Source of the DNA: CAZUMJ01 sp964621605
GTDB taxonomy: Bacteria > Actinomycetota > Acidimicrobiia > Acidimicrobiales > Iamiaceae
Direction of reading: 5' to 3'
Assembly: GCA_964621605.1 (NCBI GenBank)
Contig: CAZUMJ010000013.1
Coordinates: forward strand, 1 to 64,000
DNA length: 64,000 nucleotides
Part shown: in pieces, positions 24,941 to 33,032 of the stretch
How the letters are laid out: the number at the start of each line of letters is the position of its first letter
Position numbering within the stretch: position 1 is the stretch's first letter
Notes under the pieces: model-generated
Seen by the model: only the letters and a program-made list of their open reading frames with translations
Database searches by the model: none
Told to the model about the DNA's origin: nothing
Program-made: the position numbers and the translations under genes

Positions 24941-26101
24941 GCGGGGGGAGCCGATGAGGTGGCGTCGCCGTTGCTGGAACGCCCGCTCCAGTTCTGGTTC
25001 GCCCACGATGCCGGCGATGCGCTGGTCGGGCCACAGCACGAGCAGCGCCGGGACGCCCGTGCCTGCGAGGCGTCGCGCTGCGGGGAGGGCGAGTTCGTCC
25101 GCTTGGGCCCACGTGAGGCGAGAGAGCGGGAAGGCCACTTGTGAGACCGGGAGCTGCGCGCGGTGCCAGGGGTCGACGGCCCGGATCTGTTCGGCGGTGA
25201 GCAGCCCGGTGATGCGGCCGTCGTCTGCTTGCACCGGGAACGCACGTGGCGCCGCGGCCGCGCCGTAGCGGGCGACGACCTCGTCGACCGTCACCCATTC
25301 GGGTATGAGCGGGGGGTTGGGCTGCATGATCTGCCCGAGGGTCACGTGGGTGAACACGTCGTCGGCGAGCGCTCCCGCGTATTGACGGCGTGCCGTGCCG
25401 AGGATCCACCATCCGACGATCATCAGCCACACGCCCTGGAACTCGGTGCTGCCACTGAGTTGCAGCACCCCTGCACCGATGAGCACACCGCCGAGGCCCA
25501 TACCGGCGATGGCCGACCAAGACGATGCCCGGGCGCGGTCGCGGCCGACTGCCCACAGCACGGCGAGCAGGATCTGCCCCCCGTCGAGCGGTGCTGCGGG
25601 AAGCAGGTTCAGGACCGCGAGGAGCCCGTTCAGCACCGCGAGCCAGACGGCGATGCCTGCGATCAAGCCGACGGCACCGCTGCCGGCGTTGAACGCGGCG
25701 CTGCCGCCGAGCGCGAGGTGGATCAGCCAGAAGAGGCCCGCAAGCAACCCGTTGCTGAGGGGCCCGGCGATCGCGACCCGAAACTGGGAGCCAGGGGTGG
25801 TGGGTTCGTGGGCGAGCTCGGTGAAGCCCCCCAGCAGCCACAAGGTGACGCCGCGGACAGCGATCTTCTCGTGGCGGGCCACGAACGCATGCCCCAACTC
25901 GTGCACGAGCAGCGACCCGAAGAACAACAACGCACCCCCGACGCCGGCGGCCCAATAGGCAGCGGTGGTCAGGCCGGGGTAGGCGTTGGGGAACTCTTGT
26001 GTGGCGAGCGCGAGCACGTAGATGCCGGCGATGAGCAGGACGCTCCAGTTGAGGCCGATGCGGACGCCGGCGATGCGCCCGAGGGGGAGGTCACCGTTCA
26101 T
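24938..26101 (-). CDS. M50 site-2-protease-like membrane zinc protease with CBS-like C-terminus
   Basis: The 387-residue polytopic membrane protease belongs to the SpoIVFB/Rip3-like M50 group. The zinc site HELGH (67-71) lies in the second hydrophobic segment, and the third ligand Asp173 is in NLLPAAPLDGGQ. After six or so membrane segments, a soluble tail (about 255-387) looks like a pair of CBS units, as in Mycobacterium Rip3 and related proteins. Such proteases cut transmembrane substrates, often anti-sigma factors, to release a signal; CBS domains usually sense nucleotides. The substrate is not evident nearby. A TACCCT hexamer ten bases upstream may be its -10. Confidence 0.9.
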   Translation of the reverse strand: MNGDLPLGRIAGVRIGLNWSVLLIAGIYVLALATQEFPNAYPGLTTAAYWAAGVGGALLFFGSLLVHELGHAFVARHEKIAVRGVTLWLLGGFTELAHEPTTPGSQFRVAIAGPLSNGLLAGLFWLIHLALGGSAAFNAGSGAVGLIAGIAVWLAVLNGLLAVLNLLPAAPLDGGQILLAVLWAVGRDRARASSWSAIAGMGLGGVLIGAGVLQLSGSTEFQGVWLMIVGWWILGTARRQYAGALADDVFTHVTLGQIMQPNPPLIPEWVTVDEVVARYGAAAAPRAFPVQADDGRITGLLTAEQIRAVDPWHRAQLPVSQVAFPLSRLTWAQADELALPAARRLAGTGVPALLVLWPDQRIAGIVGEPELERAFQQRRRHLIGSPR

Positions 26102-26156
26102 GTGCAGGTCGAGGGTACCGGACGGCCGGCCACGTCGGCGCGGGCGTCGGTCACCC

Positions 26157-27005
26157 CTACGGGGCGGTGACGAAGTCGATCAGTTCTTCGACCGCGCCGA
26201 TCAGGGCGGGTTCGAGTTGGGTCCAGTCGTCGATCTGGGCGAGCAGGGCCCGCCAGAACTCGTGTGGCTCTTCGGTACGGCCGAGTGCCGCGATCACGCC
26301 TTCCTTCCAAGGGGTGCCCGGTGGGATGTCTGGCCAACGGTCGATGCCGAGCACGCCGGGGCGCACCGCCTGCCAGATGTCGACGAACGGGTGGCCACGC
26401 ACCAGCACGTCCGGGTGGTCGACCGTGGCCGCGATGCGTGCTTCCTTCGAGTGGTCGACGAGGTGGTCGAGGAGCACGCCGAGGCGCCGACCGGTTCGCG
26501 GCCCGAAGGAGCGCACGGCTTCCACGAGGTGGTCGGCGCCGTCGAGCAGTTCGACGACGACACCTTCGGCGCGCAGATCGTCGCCCCACACCCGTTCCAC
26601 GAGCTCCGCGTCGTGTCGTCCTTCGACGAGCAGCCTGCTGGCCCGTGCGACCCGTGCCCCCTGGTCTGGCGCAGCGACCGAGCCGGAAGCGGTGCGGCTC
26701 GGCGCAGTCGGTGTCGCCGCGGGGCGAGGGCGGACCAAGGTCACCGGGCGCCCGTCGACTTCGAAGCCACCGGGGGCGAGGCGCAGCAAGTGCTCGCGTC
26801 CGTGGCGATCGCGCAGCAGCACCCGGTCGTGGCCCGCTTCCACGACAACTCCCGTGAACGGTGTCCCGCGTTGCTTCACGGCGAGCCCGGGCACCGCGAC
26901 GACCTCGGGATAGGTCACGCGGGGGCGGCGCGGACCGTCGAGATCGATCGGCTCGGAAAGGATGCCGTCGGGGCGGCGAGGGCGGGCGGGACGGGGCGGG
27001 TTCAC
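26157..27005 (-). CDS. DUF3097-family protein
   Basis: The 282-residue protein resembles DUF3097, a conserved actinobacterial family of unknown function. It opens with a Pro/Arg-rich tail, then a small beta domain (VKQRGTPFTGVVVEAGHDRVLLRD), then a TOPRIM-like segment LLVEGRHDAELVERVWGDDLR around 126-146 that may bind metal, and ends in helices with EEPHEFWRALLAQIDDW. The LLVEGRHDAE block suggests a nucleic-acid or nucleotide role, but that is inference from the motif only. GTG start with a TAGCGT hexamer nine bases before it. It lies just upstream of the M50 gene on the same strand. Confidence 0.85.
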   Translation of the reverse strand: MNPPRPARPRRPDGILSEPIDLDGPRRPRVTYPEVVAVPGLAVKQRGTPFTGVVVEAGHDRVLLRDRHGREHLLRLAPGGFEVDGRPVTLVRPRPAATPTAPSRTASGSVAAPDQGARVARASRLLVEGRHDAELVERVWGDDLRAEGVVVELLDGADHLVEAVRSFGPRTGRRLGVLLDHLVDHSKEARIAATVDHPDVLVRGHPFVDIWQAVRPGVLGIDRWPDIPPGTPWKEGVIAALGRTEEPHEFWRALLAQIDDWTQLEPALIGAVEELIDFVTAP

Positions 27006-27014
27006 GTTGAGCGA

Positions 27015-27020
27015 ACGCTA
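27015..27020 (-). promoter_or_regulatory. -10 element of the DUF3097 gene, leaderless type
   Basis: On the minus strand TAGCGT is followed by nine bases and then GTG 27005. Confidence 0.4.
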
Positions 27021-27081
27021 GAGGTTGTGGCGGAGACGTCCGGCGACCCACCCGGGCTGCGAGGCGAGCGCCGCGTCCACC

Positions 27082-27087
27082 TACCCT
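27082..27087 (+). promoter_or_regulatory. -10 element of the ABC-F gene, leaderless type
   Basis: TACCCT is followed by seven bases and then GTG 27095. This fixes the GTG as the likely start. Confidence 0.45.
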
Positions 27088-27094
27088 CGGCCCG

Positions 27095-29056
27095 GTGATC
27101 CTCGTCGATGCGGTCGGACTTGGCGCGAGCCGTCCCGGGCGTCCGCTGTATGCGGACGTGTCGTTCACGATCTCGAGCGGCGATCGAGTGGGGTTGGTCG
27201 GGCGCAACGGCGCCGGGAAGTCGACGTTGCTGCGTCAGCTCGCCGGCTTCGAGGAACCCGAGGAAGGCGTCGTGCGCCGCGGGCGTGACGCGCAGATCGT
27301 CGTCCTCGACCAGCTCGGCGCGCTCCCTGCCGGCACCGCCCGTGAGGCCGCCGGCGGTGGGTGGGAGGCGGAGGCGGTGCTCGATCGCCTTGGCATGGGG
27401 GCGCTGCTGGATCGCCCGGTTCAGCAACTCTCGGGCGGGCAGGCGAAGCGTGTGGCGCTGGCCCGTGCGCTCGTCGCAGCGTCGCAGGACGACCAACGAT
27501 CAGACCGGGTGCTGCTGTTGCTCGATGAGCCCACCAACCACCTCGACATCGACGCGATCGCCTGGTTGGAGGAACGTCTCGCCGCACACCGCGGGGCGCT
27601 GGTGCTCGTCACCCACGACCGTCACGTGCTCGACCGGGTCACGACGCGCGTGGTCGAGCTCGATCGTGGGCACGCGTACTCCCACGACGGCGGGTACGCG
27701 GGCTATCTCGCCGGGCGGGCCGAGCGCGCCGAACGGGAGGGCCGCGCCGAGGAGGTGCGCCAGAACCTGGCGCGGCGCGAGCTGGCCTGGCTACGACGGG
27801 GTGCCCCGGCCCGCACGCGGAAGTCCCGGGCGCGCGTCGCCAGCGCGACGGCGCTCATCGAGGGGGTGCCCGATCGGCCGGAACGCGCCGATGCGCTCGA
27901 CCTCGCCGGGGCGGGCGGCGTGTCAGCGGCAGGGGACCGCACAGGCCTCCCGGGCTACACGGCGGCGGCGCGGCGTGCTCGAACCGGGACGCCGCGCCTT
28001 GGCGACACCGTCATCGAGCTCCAACGCGTCAGCTTTCGCCATGCGCCGGTGTCGAGCGCGGCAGACGACGGTGGCACGGGAACGCGTCGAGCGGGAGAAG
28101 CCGACGCAGCGGAGCCTGCGCGCTGGGTGCTGCACAACGTGGACCTGCAGCTGGATCCCGCCGAGCGACTCGGGGTGCTCGGCCTCAACGGCGCGGGCAA
28201 GTCGACGCTGCTCGACGTGCTCGCCGGGCGTCGCGAGCCGGTCGAGGGGACCGTGGTGCGGGGCTCGACCGTCGTGCTCGGCTACCACGATCAGGTGGGA
28301 GTGACGCTGAACCCGGCCCAGCGGGTGCGCGACGCGGTCGCGGGTCCTCACCGCGAGCCCGATCACACAGACGCCGCACTGATGGAGCGCTTCTGGTTCG
28401 ACGCCGACGCGCAGTATGCGCCGATCTCACTGCTCTCCGGTGGCGAGCGACGTCGGCTCCAGCTCTTGCTCACCTTGGCGTCACGTCCGAACGTGCTGCT
28501 GCTCGACGAGCCTACGAACGATCTCGACCTCGACACCCTGCGCGCGCTCGAGGACTACCTCGACGACTGGCCGGGTGCGCTGGTGGTCGTGAGCCACGAC
28601 CGAGCCTTCCTCGAGCGCACCGTCACCGACGTCGTCGCGGTCGCCCCCGATGGTGGGGTGCGGCGCGTCGCCGGCGGGTACCCGGCGTGGGCGGCGGATC
28701 GTCCGTCAGCGACCGCACGGACGTTGCAGGGCGAGCGTGCTCCATCTCGGCGGGCGCCTCAGGGCGGAGCCTCGCGTCCGTCCGTTGCGTCAGATGTCGA
28801 CCGAGCGGACGGACAGGCGGCTCCGGCTCGCCGTTCGGCGAGCACCCTGCGTCACCTGCTGAAGGAGGTCGACCGCGACGTGCGGCGGCTGGAACGCCAA
28901 CGCGACGAACTCGATGCCGCGGCTGCTGACCCCGCAGTGGTCGCCGATCACGTCCGCCTTGCAGAGGTCGGTCGTGAGCTTTCCGCGGTCGTCGAAGCGT
29001 TACGTGATGCCGAGGAACGCTGGCTGGCGCTCACCATCGAGGCGGAAGGCGGCTGA
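27095..29056 (+). CDS. ABC-F-family ATPase (Uup/Ettr-like translation factor)
   Basis: The 653-residue soluble protein has two ABC nucleotide-binding domains and no membrane segments. Walker A GRNGAGKST is at 36-44 and GLNGAGKST at 363-371. Signatures are LSGGQAKR and LSGGERRR, with LLDEPTNHLDID and LLDEPTNDLDLD as Walker B. The linker between the domains is long and charged, and a C-terminal coiled-coil (about 590-650, LKEVDRDVRRLERQRDELDA) resembles Uup. ABC-F proteins bind the ribosomal E site to relieve stalling or confer antibiotic resistance; the linker length does not settle which. It diverges from DUF3097, and convergence with the TerB-like gene leaves only 11 bases. Confidence 0.93.
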   Translation: MILVDAVGLGASRPGRPLYADVSFTISSGDRVGLVGRNGAGKSTLLRQLAGFEEPEEGVVRRGRDAQIVVLDQLGALPAGTAREAAGGGWEAEAVLDRLGMGALLDRPVQQLSGGQAKRVALARALVAASQDDQRSDRVLLLLDEPTNHLDIDAIAWLEERLAAHRGALVLVTHDRHVLDRVTTRVVELDRGHAYSHDGGYAGYLAGRAERAEREGRAEEVRQNLARRELAWLRRGAPARTRKSRARVASATALIEGVPDRPERADALDLAGAGGVSAAGDRTGLPGYTAAARRARTGTPRLGDTVIELQRVSFRHAPVSSAADDGGTGTRRAGEADAAEPARWVLHNVDLQLDPAERLGVLGLNGAGKSTLLDVLAGRREPVEGTVVRGSTVVLGYHDQVGVTLNPAQRVRDAVAGPHREPDHTDAALMERFWFDADAQYAPISLLSGGERRRLQLLLTLASRPNVLLLDEPTNDLDLDTLRALEDYLDDWPGALVVVSHDRAFLERTVTDVVAVAPDGGVRRVAGGYPAWAADRPSATARTLQGERAPSRRAPQGGASRPSVASDVDRADGQAAPARRSASTLRHLLKEVDRDVRRLERQRDELDAAAADPAVVADHVRLAEVGRELSAVVEALRDAEERWLALTIEAEGG

Positions 29057-29067
29057 GCCGCGGCCAC

Positions 29068-29685
29068 TCAGGTGTGATTTGGGTGGTCGAGGATCTCGCT
29101 GAGCAAGTTGTGGACCTGCGCGGGGCTGAGCCCGAGGTTGCGGGCGATCGAGTCGAGCGCGGCGCGGTTGGCGGCGGTGAGGAGGCCGCCCGCCTGGGCG
29201 ACGTCGGCGCAGGCCCGTACGAAGCGTTCCTTGCCCATCGGCTCGAGGTCGACGGCCAGCTTGTCGAGCGCGTCGTCGAGCTGGGTCAGGTCGATTGCCC
29301 GGAGGTCACCGTCGAGCTGCGTGTCGTTGTACTGGATCGCGGCGGTCGTCTTGACGGCCGTCACCGCGGCAGCTCGCACCGCGGCATCGTGCGGGTCGCC
29401 ATCGAGGACCAGGAGGACGACCGCGAGGCGCATGCCCCACTGCAGGCGGGTTGCGAGGTCGGCGGTGGTCGCTGCGTCGAGGACTCGTTCGTCGTAGACG
29501 CGGTGGCACGACTGGCACTCGTATGCCTCGTCGACGACCTCGCTGCGGCCCATGGGGAGCATGAGGGCGCTGAACGCACGCCGTTCCTGGCGGTGGGTGT
29601 AGTAGCGGTCGCCACCGCACACGGGGCAGAAGAAGGTGCCTTGCTCGACGTCCTTCCAGCGGTTCCGGTACCCGACGACGTTCAC
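29068..29685 (-). CDS. Zinc-ribbon protein with TerB-like C-terminal domain
   Basis: The 205-residue protein starts with a rubredoxin-like zinc ribbon (CPVCGG at about 19 and CQSCH at about 57), then a helical region of about 110 residues resembling the TerB / tellurite-resistance fold (ATRLQWGMRLAVVLLVLDGD and later KERFVRACADVAQAGG). The two together occur in uncharacterised actinobacterial proteins; a stress or signalling role is only a guess. GTG 29685 is preceded on the minus strand by GGAG at good spacing. It is divergent from the Nfu gene. Confidence 0.8.
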   Translation of the reverse strand: MNVVGYRNRWKDVEQGTFFCPVCGGDRYYTHRQERRAFSALMLPMGRSEVVDEAYECQSCHRVYDERVLDAATTADLATRLQWGMRLAVVLLVLDGDPHDAAVRAAAVTAVKTTAAIQYNDTQLDGDLRAIDLTQLDDALDKLAVDLEPMGKERFVRACADVAQAGGLLTAANRAALDSIARNLGLSPAQVHNLLSEILDHPNHT

Positions 29686-29811
29686 ACACTGCTCCAGGGA
29701 GATTGTTCGTTACGCGCAACTGTGCCGTGAGGCAATCACAGTACCAGTGATGCTCACGGTTGTGACCGCACCGTTCCGATCGGTCACTTCGGGCTTCGTC
29801 TGAAGGGGCGA

Positions 29812-29817
29812 TAGCCT
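29812..29817 (+). promoter_or_regulatory. -10 element of the Nfu gene, leaderless type
   Basis: TAGCCT is followed by eight bases and then ATG 29826. Alternatively AAGGGG (29803-29808) is a Shine-Dalgarno for an in-frame TTG at 29817; the two readings give proteins differing by three residues. Confidence 0.35.
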
Positions 29818-29825
29818 TGGCCCGG

Positions 29826-30440
29826 ATGGACGCTCCGCCGATCAGCCAAGTCTTGACCGTCACGCCGGCCGCGCTGCGCCAGGTGAACGACCTCCGTGCG
29901 GGCGAGCCCGACTCCGACCGGTTGGGGCTCTGGGTCGAGGTCACGGGGTCGCGGGGCGGTGATTACACCTACGACCTGGCCTTCGAGCAGATCGACAACG
30001 TGCCCTCCGATGCCGACATTTCGTTGCACGGCGATCTCACCGTGGTCGTGCCCGCGGGCAGCATCGAACAACTCAGCGGGGCGACGCTCGACGTGCCCGC
30101 TGCCGAGGGACAGACCGGGCTGGTGCTGCGCAACCCCAACCGCCCCGCACCCGTCGCCCCCGAGAACCTCGAGCTCACCGGCGACCTTCCCGACAAGGTC
30201 AACCAGCTCCTCCAGCAGATGATCAACCCGTCGCTCGGGGCCCACGGCGGGTACGCCGAGCTGGTCGGGGTCGAGGGGTCGATCGTGTACATCACGATGG
30301 GCGGTGGGTGCCACGGGTGCGCCGCGAGCGCGCTCACCCTGCGTGCCGGCATCCGCCGAACGATCATCGAACACCTCCCCGAGGTGACCGACGTCGTCGA
30401 CGCCACCGATCACAGCGCGGGTGAGAATCCGTTCATGTGA
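29826..30440 (+). CDS. Nfu-type iron-sulfur cluster scaffold (NfuA-like)
   Basis: The 204-residue protein has an N-terminal degenerate A-type (IscA-like) domain lacking its cysteines, then a NifU C-terminal domain (about 120-195) with the cluster-binding CxxC in GGGCHGCAAS. This two-domain layout is that of E. coli NfuA, which carries and delivers [4Fe-4S] clusters to target proteins. Several Fe-S enzymes in this window (MoaA, the ferredoxin subunit, the catalytic molybdoenzyme) could be clients, but there is no operon link. A start three codons upstream at TTG 29817 is possible. A 7-base-stem hairpin follows the stop. Confidence 0.9.
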   Translation: MDAPPISQVLTVTPAALRQVNDLRAGEPDSDRLGLWVEVTGSRGGDYTYDLAFEQIDNVPSDADISLHGDLTVVVPAGSIEQLSGATLDVPAAEGQTGLVLRNPNRPAPVAPENLELTGDLPDKVNQLLQQMINPSLGAHGGYAELVGVEGSIVYITMGGGCHGCAASALTLRAGIRRTIIEHLPEVTDVVDATDHSAGENPFM

Positions 30441-30447
30441 GGCACGC

Positions 30448-30465
30448 CACCCGACCCGTCGGGTG
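30448..30465 (+). terminator. Hairpin after the Nfu gene
   Basis: CACCCGA (30448-30454), loop CCCG, TCGGGTG (30459-30465). It lies in the 42-base gap after the Nfu stop and has no T-run. Confidence 0.35.
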
Positions 30466-30482
30466 CGTGCAAAGCTGCGCCG

Positions 30483-31550
30483 GTGCGTGCTTCGTCCTGG
30501 CTTCGATCGGTTGCTGTCGTGTCCACGATCGGGCTGCTCGGGGTCGCAACCTCGTGCAGTTCCGGAGGGTCGTCCTCCGCGGGCTCTGCCGGGGTGACGA
30601 CCGTATCCGTGGCGAACGCGGGGAGTGGCGTGCACCCGGCGGGCACGTTCGCGGTCGGGCTCGCGGATCGCACCTACGTCGATACATCCCGGCCGACCGC
30701 CGCGCACGGCGGCAAGCCGGAACTGCCGTCGCGGACCCTGCACACCAGCGTGCTGTACCCGGCCCAGGGAACCCCGAGCGCCGCAGGCACCCCGCAGCGT
30801 GATGCGCCAGCCCAGGCGGGGTCGTGGCCCGTCATCGTGTTCGCCCACGGCAGCACCCGCGCCGGTCTCGACTACGTCGCCACGTTGAGCTGGTGGGTGT
30901 CGGCGGGGTACATCGTCGTGGCCCCCAACTTCCCGCTCTCCACCACGGGCGTGCCGGGCGGTACCGCGTACCTCGACTACCCAGCACAGACCGCGGACGA
31001 GTCGTTCGTGTTGGACTCGGTGTTCGCCGATGACGCCGCGCCATTGCACCTGGCCTCGCTCGTCGACCACCGCCGGGTCGGGCTTGGCGGTCAGTCCTTC
31101 GGGGCGATCACGACGCTCGGCACGGTCGCCGCGGCGTGCTGCGCGGATGAGCGGGTGAAGGCCGCCACGGAGTTCGCGGGGATGTGGCTGCCGTACTCCT
31201 CCGGGGCCGACCTGTCCCCGCACGCGTCAAAGGTCGCGGTCCTGTTCGTCCACGGCGACGCCGACCCCACCGTGCCGTATGCGAACGACCATGCCTTCTG
31301 GAAGAAGCTGCGGGCACCGGGCGGCTTCCTCACCCTTGTCGGCGGCATGCACGACGACGGGTACTTCGAGGGCGGGGCGAAGCCGCTCGACCGCTTCGTG
31401 GCGCAGGCGACGCTCGCCTTCTACGACGAACACCTCAAGGACGACCGCGCCGCGGGCGCGCGCTTCGCCAAGCTGGTGGCCGACGTCGGCCCCAAGGTGG
31501 CGACGTTCGAGCCGACGCCGGCTCCCCCCGCAAGCGCCGCCTCTAGCTAG
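30483..31550 (+). CDS. Secreted alpha/beta hydrolase (dienelactone hydrolase / PAF-acetylhydrolase-like)
   Basis: The 355-residue protein has a signal peptide with a weak lipobox-like VATSC (Cys25) and a Ser/Gly-rich linker. A compact alpha/beta hydrolase domain follows, with the oxyanion block IVFAHGSTRAG, the nucleophile elbow GLGGQSFGA, the acid in HGDADPTVPY and the His in VGGMHDDGYF. The strand order and the short core resemble chlorophyllase and PAF-acetylhydrolase-like lipases. Substrate unknown; location is outside the cell membrane. GTG start with no clear Shine-Dalgarno. It is followed nine bases later by a membrane glycosyltransferase gene, so the two may be co-transcribed. Confidence 0.82.
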   Translation: MRASSWLRSVAVVSTIGLLGVATSCSSGGSSSAGSAGVTTVSVANAGSGVHPAGTFAVGLADRTYVDTSRPTAAHGGKPELPSRTLHTSVLYPAQGTPSAAGTPQRDAPAQAGSWPVIVFAHGSTRAGLDYVATLSWWVSAGYIVVAPNFPLSTTGVPGGTAYLDYPAQTADESFVLDSVFADDAAPLHLASLVDHRRVGLGGQSFGAITTLGTVAAACCADERVKAATEFAGMWLPYSSGADLSPHASKVAVLFVHGDADPTVPYANDHAFWKKLRAPGGFLTLVGGMHDDGYFEGGAKPLDRFVAQATLAFYDEHLKDDRAAGARFAKLVADVGPKVATFEPTPAPPASAASS

Positions 31551-31559
31551 CGACACGCG

Positions 31560-33032
31560 TTGGCAGCCAGCGAGCAGCGGTGGGTTCCGTCCCGGCTCTG
31601 GCTGGGCTGGCTCGGCGTTGTGGGGTTCTGCATACGCGTCCACGCAGCCGCGACGATCGGGCGAGAGAACCCCACCTGGGGGGACGGGTACTGGTACCAC
31701 GCGCAGGCGAACGCCCTCGCGTCGGGCCACTGGTTCATCGACCCGTTCCTGCAGGCCACGACGGGTCGGATCGCACCCGGCAACGCCCATCCGCCGCTCT
31801 ACAGCCTGTGGCTGGGGATCGCATCGTTTCTCGGCGGGACCAGCTTCGCAGCGCACAAGGTCATGTCGTGCCTTGCGGGGCTGCTCCTCGTTGTGGTGAT
31901 CGGGTTGCTCGCGGAGGAGGTCGCCGGTCGGCGCGCCGGGCTTGCGGCGGGCTTCCTGGCGGCCATCTACCCACCCTTCTGGGTCGTCTCGAGCCTGCTG
32001 ATGTCGGAGGAGCTCTTTGCTGCGCTCGTCGCGTGGTTCCTGCTCCTCGTCTATCGGTGGCACCGGCGGCCGAGCAGGGGCCGAGCGATCTGGTGCGGGA
32101 TCGCGCTTGCCTGCGCCGCCCTCACTCGGCCAGAGGCGATCTTGTTCAGCGTCGTGCTCGTCGCGCCTGTGATGCTGTACCCCGGCCGGGGCTCCTATCC
32201 CGGCGAGGCGAGGCGGCGTCCGGCCTGGGCGGCACTGGCGTGGGCCGGCGGAGCCTGTGTGCTTCTCGTTGCTCCGTGGGTGGTGCGCAACGCGTTGGTG
32301 TTCGACAGGTTCCAGCCGCTGTCCAGCAACGGCGATCTCGTGCAGGCGTACACGAACAATCCCGTGGCGTACGGCACCTTGGACGAGGAGGTGGCGTGCG
32401 GCCACCCGCCGCGGCCGATCACGGTGGTGCTGCAGCCCTCGGGGAACGATCTTCTCGGGTATTGGTCTGATCCTTGGGTGCAGTACCTCCGCTGTGAGCA
32501 GGGTGACCCCACCGGTGATTCGTCAGATGTGGCGGCGTACTGGGAGCACGTGGGCCTCCAGTACGCGACTCGGCACCGGGGGCGTGTGCCGGTGGTCCTC
32601 GCCGCACGTGTCGGCCGCATCTGGGGCGCGTACCGCTGGCAGCAGGAGCCGCTGCTCAGCAGCATCGAGGGGCGCCCCATCTGGGTGAGCCGGCTCGGAT
32701 GGTGGTGCTACTGGGCACTGCTGGAGCTGGCCCTTGTCGGGCTCGTTGTGCTGCGTCGTCGCCGCGTCCTGATCTGGCCGCTGCTCTCGACCGGCGTCGT
32801 CGTCACCGCAGTCGCCATGTACGCGTACGGAGGGGTGCGCTTCCGCCTCCCTCTCGACGTGGCGATCGTCGTGGGGGCAGCGGTCGCGATCGACGCGGCG
32901 ATGGGGTCGGGCGTGTCGCTGCTGCGTCGGGTGCGCCGCGCTCAGCGCGGGGAGCAGGCCGCGCGTACCGCCGCTGCGACCCCTTCGGCGTCGAGCCCGT
33001 GCTCGGCGAGCAGCGCATCGGCCTTGCCCTGA
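31560..33032 (+). CDS. GT-C-type membrane glycosyltransferase (PMT/ArnT-like)
   Basis: The 490-residue protein has about ten hydrophobic segments. The first periplasmic loop carries the acidic motif WGDGYWYHAQANALASG with an adjacent H-P-P-L-Y-S block, a signature of polyprenol-phosphate-sugar-dependent glycosyltransferases (GT-C fold: PMT, ArnT, GT83). The acceptor is unknown. TTG 31560 is the only reasonable start. The last 30 residues (Ala/Ser-rich) read through sequence antisense to the dxs 3' end, a 91-base convergent overlap; the true end of the functional protein may be earlier in evolutionary terms, but no earlier in-frame stop exists. Confidence 0.8.
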   Translation: MAASEQRWVPSRLWLGWLGVVGFCIRVHAAATIGRENPTWGDGYWYHAQANALASGHWFIDPFLQATTGRIAPGNAHPPLYSLWLGIASFLGGTSFAAHKVMSCLAGLLLVVVIGLLAEEVAGRRAGLAAGFLAAIYPPFWVVSSLLMSEELFAALVAWFLLLVYRWHRRPSRGRAIWCGIALACAALTRPEAILFSVVLVAPVMLYPGRGSYPGEARRRPAWAALAWAGGACVLLVAPWVVRNALVFDRFQPLSSNGDLVQAYTNNPVAYGTLDEEVACGHPPRPITVVLQPSGNDLLGYWSDPWVQYLRCEQGDPTGDSSDVAAYWEHVGLQYATRHRGRVPVVLAARVGRIWGAYRWQQEPLLSSIEGRPIWVSRLGWWCYWALLELALVGLVVLRRRRVLIWPLLSTGVVVTAVAMYAYGGVRFRLPLDVAIVVGAAVAIDAAMGSGVSLLRRVRRAQRGEQAARTAAATPSASSPCSASSASALP

